Assembly (NCBI GenBank): GCA_003695555.1
Contig: RFIU01000075.1
Location: forward strand, 1-7,573
Direction of reading: 5' to 3'
DNA length: 7,573 nt
Origin: Alphaproteobacteria bacterium
Lineage (GTDB): Bacteria; Pseudomonadota; Alphaproteobacteria; Sphingomonadales; Rhodothalassiaceae
Positions within the stretch are counted from its first letter, which is position 1. Every line of letters starts with the position of its first letter. This document shows, in pieces, positions 1 through 5,750 of this stretch. The notes beneath the pieces are model-generated. The model ran no database searches and was not told where the DNA came from. It worked only from the letters and a program-made list of their open reading frames with translations. Position numbers and translations under genes: made by a program.

Positions 1-110
1 AGCGCGGCCAGCTGGTCGTCGATCTTGATGCCTGGCTCGCCCGACATGCCGACCGGGAAGGTGCCGCCGGCCGCGCATCACGGACTGGTGACAGCGGAAA
101 TGCGTCATGA
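1..110 (+). CDS. rimM: Ribosome maturation factor RimM, C-terminal end (partial)
   Basis: The reading frame that starts at position 3 stays open and ends with TGA at 108-110, giving the last 35 residues of a protein. The remnant begins RGQLVVDLDAWLARHADRE and continues into a Gly/Ala/Ser-rich tail. A short hydrophobic strand followed by a variable tail is how RimM proteins usually end. RimM binds the 30S head near S19 and assists 16S rRNA processing. The call rests mainly on position: rimM normally lies directly before trmD. The stop overlaps the trmD start by 4 nt (ATGA), which indicates one transcript and probable translational coupling. The catalytically uninformative end is all that is present, so similarity alone would not prove the identity. 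Confidence 0.72.
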   Translation, partial: RGQLVVDLDAWLARHADREGAAGRASRTGDSGNAS

Positions 111-835
111 GCCCGCCCTTCAGCGCACAGGTCGTGACCCTGTTTCCCGAGCTGTTTCCGGGCCCACTCGGCGTCTCGGTGACGGGACGTGCCCTGGAGC
201 AGGAGATCTGGCGGCTGGAGACCTTCTTCCTTCGCAACTATGCGAGCGACCGCCATCGTACCGTCGATGACACGCCGGCCGGCGGTGGCCCCGGCATGGT
301 GATGCGCCCGGACGTGCTCGCGCGTGCCATCGATGCGGCGATCGCGGCGGGCGATTCGTCCTGGCCGCGGCTGGCGCTCACCCCCTCAGGACGCCCCTTC
401 ACGCAGAAAGACGCGGAAAAATGGGCGAAGGCGGGCGGTTTGCTCTTGATTTGCGGACGATTTGAAGGCATGGACCAACGCGTCATCGAGGCGCGCGATC
501 TCGAAGAGATCTCGATCGGCGACTATGTGCTCTCCGGCGGCGAGCTGCCGGCAATGGTGATCCTGGATGCGGTGGTGCGTCTGCTGCCCGGGGTCACGGG
601 GTCGCCCGAAAGCCTCGATGAAGAAAGTTTCGAAGGCGGCCTTCTGGAATATCCGCAATACACCCGGCCGCGGGTCTGGGAAGGGCGGGCCATTCCGGAG
701 GTGCTGCTTTCCGGGCACCATGGCGAGATCGCCCGGTGGCGGTTCGAGGAACGCAAACGACGGACTCGCTTACGTCGGCCCGACCTCTGGTCGACCTATG
801 AGCGGCGCGAAGAAGAAGACGGACGAGAAAGGTAG
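107..835 (+). CDS. trmD: tRNA (guanine37-N1)-methyltransferase TrmD
   Basis: TrmD methylates N1 of G37, next to the anticodon, using S-adenosylmethionine, and so prevents +1 frameshifting. It is a cytoplasmic homodimeric SPOUT enzyme. The 242 residues are close to the E. coli length (255). Visible signatures are VTLFPELFPGPLG at residues 10-22, HRTVDDTPAGGGPGMV at 50-65, and the trefoil-knot SAM site made of ICGRFEGMDQRV (115-126) and SIGDYVLSGGELPAM (136-150). These are followed by LLEYPQYTRP (179-188) and LLSGHHGEIARWR (200-212). Arg158 matches the conserved E. coli Arg154. The position of the catalytic Asp169 of E. coli is Glu173 here. The ATG at 107 overlaps the rimM stop (ATGA), and the start is placed there because the conserved N-terminal strand begins directly after it. 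rplS follows after 7 nt, so all three genes are probably one operon. Confidence 0.97.
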   Translation: MSPPFSAQVVTLFPELFPGPLGVSVTGRALEQEIWRLETFFLRNYASDRHRTVDDTPAGGGPGMVMRPDVLARAIDAAIAAGDSSWPRLALTPSGRPFTQKDAEKWAKAGGLLLICGRFEGMDQRVIEARDLEEISIGDYVLSGGELPAMVILDAVVRLLPGVTGSPESLDEESFEGGLLEYPQYTRPRVWEGRAIPEVLLSGHHGEIARWRFEERKRRTRLRRPDLWSTYERREEEDGRER

Positions 836-842
836 GCCGGCC

Positions 843-1247
843 ATGAACATCATCGAGAAGCTCGAGCGAGAGCAGATCGCGAAGCTGACCGCGGACAAGC
901 AGATTCCGGACTTCCGCCCGGGCGACACCATCAAGGTCATGGTGAAGGTCAAGGAAGGTGACCGTGAGCGTCTGCAGCCCTTCGAGGGGGTCTGCATCGC
1001 CCGCAACGGCGGCGGCATCAATGCCTCCTTCACGCTGCGCAAGCTTTCCTTCGGCGAAGGCGTCGAGCGCGTCTTTCCGCTCTATTCGCCGGTGCTCGCC
1101 TCGATCGAGGTGGTGCGTCACGGCCGTGTACGCCGCGCCAAGCTCTATTATCTGCGCGGCCGGACCGGCAAGGCCGCCCGCATCCCCGAGCGGCGCATCC
1201 GTCCTTCGGCAAAGCAGGCCAAGGCCGAAAAATCCTCGGGCAAGTGA
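843..1247 (+). CDS. rplS: 50S ribosomal protein L19
   Basis: L19 is a 50S subunit protein located at the 30S-50S interface near the A-site side. The 134-residue product has the full family pattern: an N-terminal helix (MNIIEKLEREQIAKLTADKQ), then IPDFRPGDTIKVMVKVKEG at 20-38, and the core RLQPFEGVCIARNGGGINASF. After these come SFGEGVERVFPLYSPVLASIEV and the basic RVRRAKLYYLRGRTGKAARI stretch. The C-terminus carries an additional Lys/Ala-rich tail of about 17 residues after RIPERR, longer than in E. coli L19 (115 residues) and of a kind I associate with alphaproteobacterial L19. A purine-rich AAAGGTAGG lies before the ATG, overlapping the end of trmD. It is the last gene of the rimM-trmD-rplS unit; a terminator-like hairpin lies about 105 nt downstream. 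Confidence 0.97.
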   Translation: MNIIEKLEREQIAKLTADKQIPDFRPGDTIKVMVKVKEGDRERLQPFEGVCIARNGGGINASFTLRKLSFGEGVERVFPLYSPVLASIEVVRHGRVRRAKLYYLRGRTGKAARIPERRIRPSAKQAKAEKSSGK

Positions 1248-1257
1248 CCCGGGCCGA

Positions 1258-1272
1258 CAGGCGTGCCGCCTG
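1258..1272 (+). other. Short hairpin just after rplS
   Basis: CAGGCG (1258-1263) and CGCCTG (1267-1272) form a perfect 6-bp stem with a 3-nt loop, 11 nt after the rplS stop. No T run follows, so it does not look like an intrinsic terminator by itself. It could protect the 3' end of the rplS message from exonucleases or be a chance feature of GC-rich DNA. Confidence 0.3.
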
Positions 1273-1352
1273 CTCGCGATGAGTCGGGGCGGCCGCCATT
1301 TGCGATGAAAGAACGCGCGTCGGGGAAATGTCGCGCGAATCTCTATCGACAG

Positions 1353-1400
1353 ATCCCGGGAAGAGGCCCTGACGGCGCCCCTTTTCCCGGGATTTTCCTT
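1353..1400 (+). terminator. Probable Rho-independent terminator after rplS
   Basis: ATCCCGGGAA (1353-1362) and TTCCCGGGAT (1384-1393) are a perfect 10-bp inverted repeat. The stem can extend inward through G-U, A-U, G-C and G-C pairs (1363-1366 with 1380-1383), giving about 14 bp around a 13-nt loop. TTTTCCTT (1393-1400) overlaps and follows the stem, so the T tract is short but present. The remainder of the 244-nt gap between rplS and asd shows no convincing ORF. The terminator ends the rimM-trmD-rplS transcript and implies that asd has its own promoter between about 1400 and 1475, where I see no strong -35/-10 pair. Confidence 0.65.
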
Positions 1401-1476
1401 GGGGTCGTTGGCCATCGGGGCGTGCACGGCCTGCTGACGGTCAGGCAGGGCCGGCATGATGAAACACGAGGACTCG

Positions 1477-1482
1477 AGGAGG
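1477..1482 (+). promoter_or_regulatory. Ribosome binding site that fixes the asd start
   Basis: A perfect AGGAGG lies 9 nt before the ATG at 1492. The in-frame ATGs at 1456 and 1459 have no comparable site and would add 11-12 residues (MMKHEDSRRTPE) before the conserved nucleotide-binding strand. The site therefore decides for the start at 1492. Confidence 0.85.
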
Positions 1483-1491
1483 ACACCGGAA

Positions 1492-2517
1492 ATGACCTTC
1501 AATGTCGCGGTGGTCGGTGCGACCGGCATGGTCGGGCAGGAAATGCTCAACATTCTGGCCGAGCGGGAATTTCCCGTCGATCGGATCATTCCGCTCGCCT
1601 CGCGCCGCTCGATCGGTCAGGAAGTGCATTTCGGCGAACGAACGCTGAAGGTCGAGGCGCTGGAGCACGCCGACTTTTCCGGCATCGATCTGGCGCTGTT
1701 CGCCGCCGGCGGTGACATTGCGCGCGAATATGCGCCGAAGGCTGCGGCCGCGGGCGCCATCGTCATCGACAATTCCAGCGCCTTTCGGATGGATCCGGAC
1801 GTTCCGCTCGTCGTGCCGGAAGTGAACGCTGATGCGCTCGAAGGCGTACGGGCGAAGGGGATCGTCGCCAATCCGAACTGCTCGACTGCACAGCTGGTCG
1901 TGGCTCTGAAGCCGCTGCATGATGCGGCGCGAATCCGGCGTGTCGCGGTCGCCACCTATCAGGCGGTGTCGGGCGCCGGCAAGGCGGCCGCCGACGAGCT
2001 GTTCAGCCAGACCCGCGCGATCTTCGTCAATGATCCGATCGAGCCCGTCCATTTCCCCAAGCAGATTGCCTTCAATGTCATTCCCCACATCGACGTCTTT
2101 CTGGAAGACGGCGCGACCCGTGAGGAATGGAAGATGCGCGAGGAGACGAAGAAGATTCTCGATCCCGCGATCGAGCTGGTCGCCTTCTGCGTGCGCGTGC
2201 CGGTCTTCGTCGGCCATTCGGAGGCCGTCTTCGTCGAGTTCGAAGAGCCGATCACCCCGGGTGCCGCTCGCAAGCTGCTGCGCGAGGCACCGGGTCTGCT
2301 CGTCGTCGACAAGCGTGAACCGGGCGGCTATGTGACACCGGTCGAGTGCGTCGGAGATTTCGCCACCTATGTTTCGCGCATCCGCCGCGATCCGAGCGTC
2401 GAGAACGGCCTCGTCTTCTGGGGGGTCTCGGACAATCTGCGCAAGGGCGCGGCGCTCAATGCCATCCAGATCGCTGAAAGCCTGATCAACCGGGGCCTGC
2501 TCAGCGCGCGCGGCTGA
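1492..2517 (+). CDS. asd: Aspartate-semialdehyde dehydrogenase
   Basis: Asd reduces aspartyl-4-phosphate to aspartate 4-semialdehyde with NADPH, the branch point toward lysine/diaminopimelate, threonine, methionine and isoleucine. It acts in the cytoplasm, usually as a dimer or tetramer. The 341-residue product has the NADP-binding motif GATGMVG (residues 9-15) and the substrate-region SSAFRMD with Arg99. The catalytic cysteine is Cys130 in NPNCST, followed by TYQAVSGAG around Gln157 and the acid/base His242 in GHSEAVFVEFE. The C-terminal NADP-side motif is SDNLRKGAALNAIQIAE. Length and spacing fit the shorter bacterial type (Gram-positive/alphaproteobacterial, Cys near 128-130) rather than the 367-residue E. 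coli type. The gene stands alone: a terminator precedes it and a convergent gene follows 28 nt after its stop. Confidence 0.97.
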   Translation: MTFNVAVVGATGMVGQEMLNILAEREFPVDRIIPLASRRSIGQEVHFGERTLKVEALEHADFSGIDLALFAAGGDIAREYAPKAAAAGAIVIDNSSAFRMDPDVPLVVPEVNADALEGVRAKGIVANPNCSTAQLVVALKPLHDAARIRRVAVATYQAVSGAGKAAADELFSQTRAIFVNDPIEPVHFPKQIAFNVIPHIDVFLEDGATREEWKMREETKKILDPAIELVAFCVRVPVFVGHSEAVFVEFEEPITPGAARKLLREAPGLLVVDKREPGGYVTPVECVGDFATYVSRIRRDPSVENGLVFWGVSDNLRKGAALNAIQIAESLINRGLLSARG

Positions 2518-2535
2518 TCGCGCGCCGGCCGGCGC
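2504..2535. repeat. GC-rich overlapping palindromes between convergent asd and xth
   Basis: Two alternative structures overlap here. GCGCGCG (2504-2510) pairs with CGCGCGC (2519-2525) around a loop holding the asd stop codon. Separately, GCGCCGGCCGGCGC (2522-2535) is a perfect 14-nt palindrome. Both ends of the convergent transcripts run into this stretch, so it may act as a bidirectional 3'-end structure. No T run follows on either strand, and alternating GC sequences fold easily by chance in such DNA, so termination is uncertain. Confidence 0.4.
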
Positions 2536-2545
2536 CAGATGACGC

Positions 2546-3325
2546 TCAGTCCTTCAGGGTGATCCAGACCGGGGCGTGGTCGGAGGCCTTCTCGCGTCCG
2601 CGTTCCATGCGGTCCACCTCGGCGCGGTCCAGCCGGTCGGCGGCCGGCGGCGAGAGCAGCAGATGGTCGATGCGGATGCCGTAGTCCTTCGTCCAGGCGC
2701 CGCCCTTGTAGTCCCAGAAAGTGAACTGATCGCCGTCGGGGTGGCGCTGGCGGATGGGATCGACCCAGCCCTGCCAGCGCAATTGCCGGAAGCGGGCACG
2801 CGCTTGCGGTTGAAAGAGAGCGTCATCGCGCCAGGCATCGGGCTCGTGGCAGTCTTCCTCTTCGGGAATGATGTTGTAGTCGCCGGCCAGCACCGCAGGG
2901 ATCTCCTGCGCCAGCAGATCGGCGGCATGTGCGATCAGCGCATCCAGCCAGCGCAGCTTGTAGGCGAATTTTTCCGAATTCACCGGATTGCCGTTCGGCG
3001 CGTAGATGCTGGCGACGCGCAAACCCGCGCTCGTCGCCTCGATATAGCGGGCCTGCGGGTCATCCTCCATGCCGGGAAGTCCGCGCCGGACATCTTCCAT
3101 CGGCGTTTTCGAGAGCAGCGCAACGCCGTTGAATCCCTTCTGGCCATGGGTTTCGACATGATAGCCTAGCGCCTCGATCTCAAGGCGCGGCACCTGGTCG
3201 TCCTCGGCCTTCAGTTCCTGCAGGCAGACGATGTCCGGCGCGCTCGTCTTCAGCCAGTCGAGCAGGCGGGGCAGACGCGCCCGGATGCCGTTGATATTGA
3301 AGGTCGCGATCTTCGTTTCTGCCAT
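2546..3325 (-). CDS. xth: Exodeoxyribonuclease III (AP endonuclease, ExoIII family)
   Basis: ExoIII-type enzymes cleave DNA 5' to abasic sites and trim 3' blocking groups in base-excision repair, using Mg2+. The 259-residue product carries all residues expected of the exonuclease-endonuclease-phosphatase fold, matched here to E. coli ExoIII by motif: Asn10 in FNINGIRAR (N7), Glu37 in CLQELK (E34), Tyr108 in SIYAPNGNP (Y109), Asp149 and Asn151 in AGDYNIIP (D151, N153), Asp220 in RIDHLLLS (D229), and Asp249-His250 in SDHAPV (D258-H259). It therefore should be active. The ATG at 3325 shares one base with the stop of the upstream molybdenum hydroxylase gene (TGATG), with GGAAGG 7 nt before it. 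It is the last gene of the minus-strand operon and faces asd. The coupling to a metabolic oxidoreductase is unexplained. Confidence 0.96.
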   Translation of the reverse strand: MAETKIATFNINGIRARLPRLLDWLKTSAPDIVCLQELKAEDDQVPRLEIEALGYHVETHGQKGFNGVALLSKTPMEDVRRGLPGMEDDPQARYIEATSAGLRVASIYAPNGNPVNSEKFAYKLRWLDALIAHAADLLAQEIPAVLAGDYNIIPEEEDCHEPDAWRDDALFQPQARARFRQLRWQGWVDPIRQRHPDGDQFTFWDYKGGAWTKDYGIRIDHLLLSPPAADRLDRAEVDRMERGREKASDHAPVWITLKD

Positions 3326-3338
3326 CAGGCCACCTTCC
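3325..3338 (-). promoter_or_regulatory. TGATG stop-start junction with Shine-Dalgarno for xth
   Basis: On the minus strand GGAAGG (3333-3338) lies 7 nt before the xth ATG, inside the last codons of the hydroxylase gene. The A of that gene's TGA stop is also the A of the xth ATG. This arrangement usually permits termination-reinitiation, so xth translation is probably tied to translation of the gene before it. Confidence 0.8.
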
Positions 3339-5661
3339 GCCTATCACCGTCACCGGCTGCGCGCGCGTCTCGAAGCGCCTGCCAGACGCGATGCGGAGTG
3401 GCCGGCATGTCGATTTCGTGCACGCCATCGTCCCACAGCGCATCAAGAATCGCATTGATCACCGCCGGGCAGGCCCCGATCGTGCCCGCCTCGCCGCAGC
3501 CCTTGATGCCGAGCGGATTGGTGCGGCAGGGAATCTCGCGGAAATGGAAGTCGATGCGGCAGAGATCGTCGGCGCGCGGCATGACATAGTCCATGAAGCT
3601 GCCGGTCAGCAGCTGGCCGTCTTCGTCATAGGCGACCGCCTCGCCCAGCGCCTGCCCGATGCCCTGGACGACCCCGCCGTGAACCTGGCCGGTGACCAGC
3701 ATCGGATTGATGACGACGCCAAAGTCGTCCACCACCGTATAGCGGACCATGCGGGTGACGCCGGTTTCGGGATCGACCTCGACCTCGGCGATATGGCAGC
3801 CGTTGGGAAAGGTAGATGCGGGTCGCGTATAGGTCGCGGCAATGTCCAGACCGCCGGCGAGTTCTTCCGGCAGTTCCGCCGAGCGGGCCAGTTCGGCCAG
3901 CTCGAAGAGGCCGATGCGGCGGTTCGATCGGCGCGAGAAGAATTCACCGGCGGCGTATTCGACGTCCTCGGCCTCAAGCCCTTCCTCCAGAGCCGCCCAG
4001 ACCTCGCGGCCGCGCGCGATCAGGGCATCGGCCGCCACCACGCAGGCATTGCCGATCATCTGCAGCGAACGCGATCCGCCGGTGCCGCCGCCGGTCGGTT
4101 TCGCGGCGGTGTCGCCCTGGACGATCTCGATCCGCTCCGGCGAGATGTCGAGCCGGTCGGCGAGCACCTGCGGCCAGGCGGTTTCGTGCCCCTGACCGTT
4201 CGACTGGGTTCCGACATACAGCCGCAGCCGGCCGTCGTCGGTGAAATGCAGCTCGACCTCTTCGCTCGGCGCGCCCAGGGTGCATTCGACATAATAGGCC
4301 ATGCCGATGCCACGTCGCAGGCCGCGTGTGCGCGCCTGCTCGCGCCGTGCCTCGAAGCCGTCCCAGTCGGCGCGCGCCATCGCCGCTTCCATGGTGCCGA
4401 GGAAATCACCGCTGTCATAGGTGGCGCCGGTCGCATTGGTCCAGGGCATGGCGGACTCGGGCACGAAATTGCGCCGCCGGATCTCATCAGGCGCCAGTCC
4501 CATCTCGCGCGCGGCGCGCTGGACCAGACGTTCGAGCAGATAGGCCGCTTCGGGGCGCCCGGCGCCGCGATAGGCATCGATGGGCTGGGTATGGGTATAG
4601 ACGCCGGTCACCTGCTGGTGGACGACCGGAATCCGATAGGGGCCCGGCACCACCTGCAGCGGCGCCATCGTCGCGATCGCCGGCGCGAAGTTCGAGAGAT
4701 AGGCGCCCATGTTGGCGATCGTCTCGATCCGGTAGCCGAGAATCCGCGCCTCCTCGTCGAAGGCCAGTGCCGCCTCGCTCACCAGATCGCGGCCATGGGT
4801 GTCGGAGAGGAAGGATTCGTTGCGATCCGCCGTCCATTTGACCGGACGCTTCAGCGCCCGCGATGCGGCCATTGCCAGGACGTACTCCGGATACATGAAG
4901 CTCTTCATGCCGAAGCCGCCACCGACATCGGGCGTGACGACCCGAATCCGCTCTTCCGGTTCGCCGAGCAGGGTTGCGAACTGATGCAGAATGCCTTCGA
5001 CCCCCTGGGTTCCGAGATGGGCGACGAATCCCTTGCCCTCTTCGTATTCGGCCAGGATCGCTCGCGGCTCCATGGCGTTCGGAGCGACCCGCTGGTTGCG
5101 GATCCGGATGCGGGTGACATGGGCGGCACGCGAAAAGGCCTCGCCGGTCTTCACCGCATCGCCGAACGACCAGACGAAGGCCCGGTTCGCAGGGGCGTCC
5201 TCATGGACGCTCGGCGCATCCGGATCGCCGGCCCGCGCGGTATCGACAATGGTGTCCAGCGGTTCGAGATCGGCAAAGACCAGATCGCGCGCGGCTTCCG
5301 CTGCCTCACGGCTCTCGGCGACGATGAAGGCGACCGCCTCGCCGACATGGCGTACCCGTCCTTCGGCCAACACCGGGCGGCCATGGACGACACCGTCCTT
5401 CGGCGGGGCGAGGCAGGCGATCTCGTTGCTGACGCCCATCGCCTTCAGCCGTTCGGCGGTCAGCACCAGATGAACGCCGGGCAGGGCTTCGGCATCCGTG
5501 GTATCGATTTCGCCGATCTCGGCATGGGCGAGCGGCGCGCGAACCGCCATACCGACGAGCTGGCCGGGGCGGCTCAGATCATCCGTGTAGCAGCCGCGAC
5601 CGGTCAGGAAACGCAGATCCTCGCGACGCTTGACGGGTTGTCCGATGCCGAACTTCTTCAT
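3325..5661 (-). CDS. Xanthine dehydrogenase/CoxL-family molybdopterin-binding large subunit
   Basis: The 778-residue product matches the large subunit of molybdenum hydroxylases (xanthine/aldehyde/CO dehydrogenase family), which hold the Mo-pterin cytosine dinucleotide cofactor and hydroxylate an aldehyde or N-heterocycle with water. It opens with IGQPVKRREDLRFLTGRGCYTDD, typical of the N-terminal a/b-hammerhead domain (about 1-130). Cofactor-domain motifs are GGGFGMK (247-253), AYRGAGR (363-369) and GQGHET (489-494). KGCGEAG near the C-terminus supplies the catalytic glutamate, Glu724. True CO dehydrogenase (form I CoxL) has AYRCSFR; AYRGAGR marks the form II group of unknown or varied substrates, so CO oxidation is not supported. 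GAGGA 10 nt before the ATG supports the start. No [2Fe-2S] (CoxS-like) or FAD (CoxM-like) partner is in the operon. Substrate unknown; annotations such as 'aldehyde dehydrogenase' would be guesses. Confidence 0.93.
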   Translation of the reverse strand: MKKFGIGQPVKRREDLRFLTGRGCYTDDLSRPGQLVGMAVRAPLAHAEIGEIDTTDAEALPGVHLVLTAERLKAMGVSNEIACLAPPKDGVVHGRPVLAEGRVRHVGEAVAFIVAESREAAEAARDLVFADLEPLDTIVDTARAGDPDAPSVHEDAPANRAFVWSFGDAVKTGEAFSRAAHVTRIRIRNQRVAPNAMEPRAILAEYEEGKGFVAHLGTQGVEGILHQFATLLGEPEERIRVVTPDVGGGFGMKSFMYPEYVLAMAASRALKRPVKWTADRNESFLSDTHGRDLVSEAALAFDEEARILGYRIETIANMGAYLSNFAPAIATMAPLQVVPGPYRIPVVHQQVTGVYTHTQPIDAYRGAGRPEAAYLLERLVQRAAREMGLAPDEIRRRNFVPESAMPWTNATGATYDSGDFLGTMEAAMARADWDGFEARREQARTRGLRRGIGMAYYVECTLGAPSEEVELHFTDDGRLRLYVGTQSNGQGHETAWPQVLADRLDISPERIEIVQGDTAAKPTGGGTGGSRSLQMIGNACVVAADALIARGREVWAALEEGLEAEDVEYAAGEFFSRRSNRRIGLFELAELARSAELPEELAGGLDIAATYTRPASTFPNGCHIAEVEVDPETGVTRMVRYTVVDDFGVVINPMLVTGQVHGGVVQGIGQALGEAVAYDEDGQLLTGSFMDYVMPRADDLCRIDFHFREIPCRTNPLGIKGCGEAGTIGACPAVINAILDALWDDGVHEIDMPATPHRVWQALRDARAAGDGDRRKVA

Positions 5662-5682
5662 GGACGCTCTTTCCTCTTTTCC

Positions 5683-5707
5683 CTCGTCTCTCGTCTCTCG
5701 TCTCTCG
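5683..5707 (-). repeat. Heptamer tandem repeat in the leader of the molybdenum hydroxylase gene
   Basis: On the plus strand CTCGTCT occurs three times in direct succession (5683-5689, 5690-5696, 5697-5703), followed by a partial copy CTCG. On the coding strand this is repeated AGACGAG, purine-rich and full of GAG cores. It lies in the 89-nt gap between the aldolase stop and the hydroxylase start, about 22 nt before that ATG and just before the Shine-Dalgarno. A unit of 7 nt is not a multiple of three and no reading frame crosses it, so it is not coding. Copy number could vary by replication slippage. Confidence 0.85.
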
Positions 5708-5750
5708 CCTTATGTCGTCGGCCCGTCGCTGCCTCGGCGAAACGCGAAGG

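Noticed and set aside
567..1247. Alternative long upstream start for rplS (226 codons)
   Set aside because: The extra N-terminus is trmD read in another frame. L19 starts at 843, where its conserved helix begins behind a purine-rich ribosome binding site.
1434..1460. Possible sigma-70 promoter for asd (CTGACG, 15-nt spacer, CATGAT)
   Set aside because: Both hexamers match only 4 of 6 positions and the spacing is short. A promoter is expected in this gap but this one is not supported well enough to annotate.
1456..1491. N-terminal extension of Asd from ATG at 1456
   Set aside because: The perfect AGGAGG is placed for the ATG at 1492, and the extension precedes the first strand of the nucleotide-binding fold, where the family normally begins.
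3325..5661. Aerobic CO dehydrogenase large subunit (form I CoxL)
   Set aside because: The active-site loop reads AYRGAGR rather than AYRCSFR with the Cu-binding cysteine, and coxS and coxM are missing.
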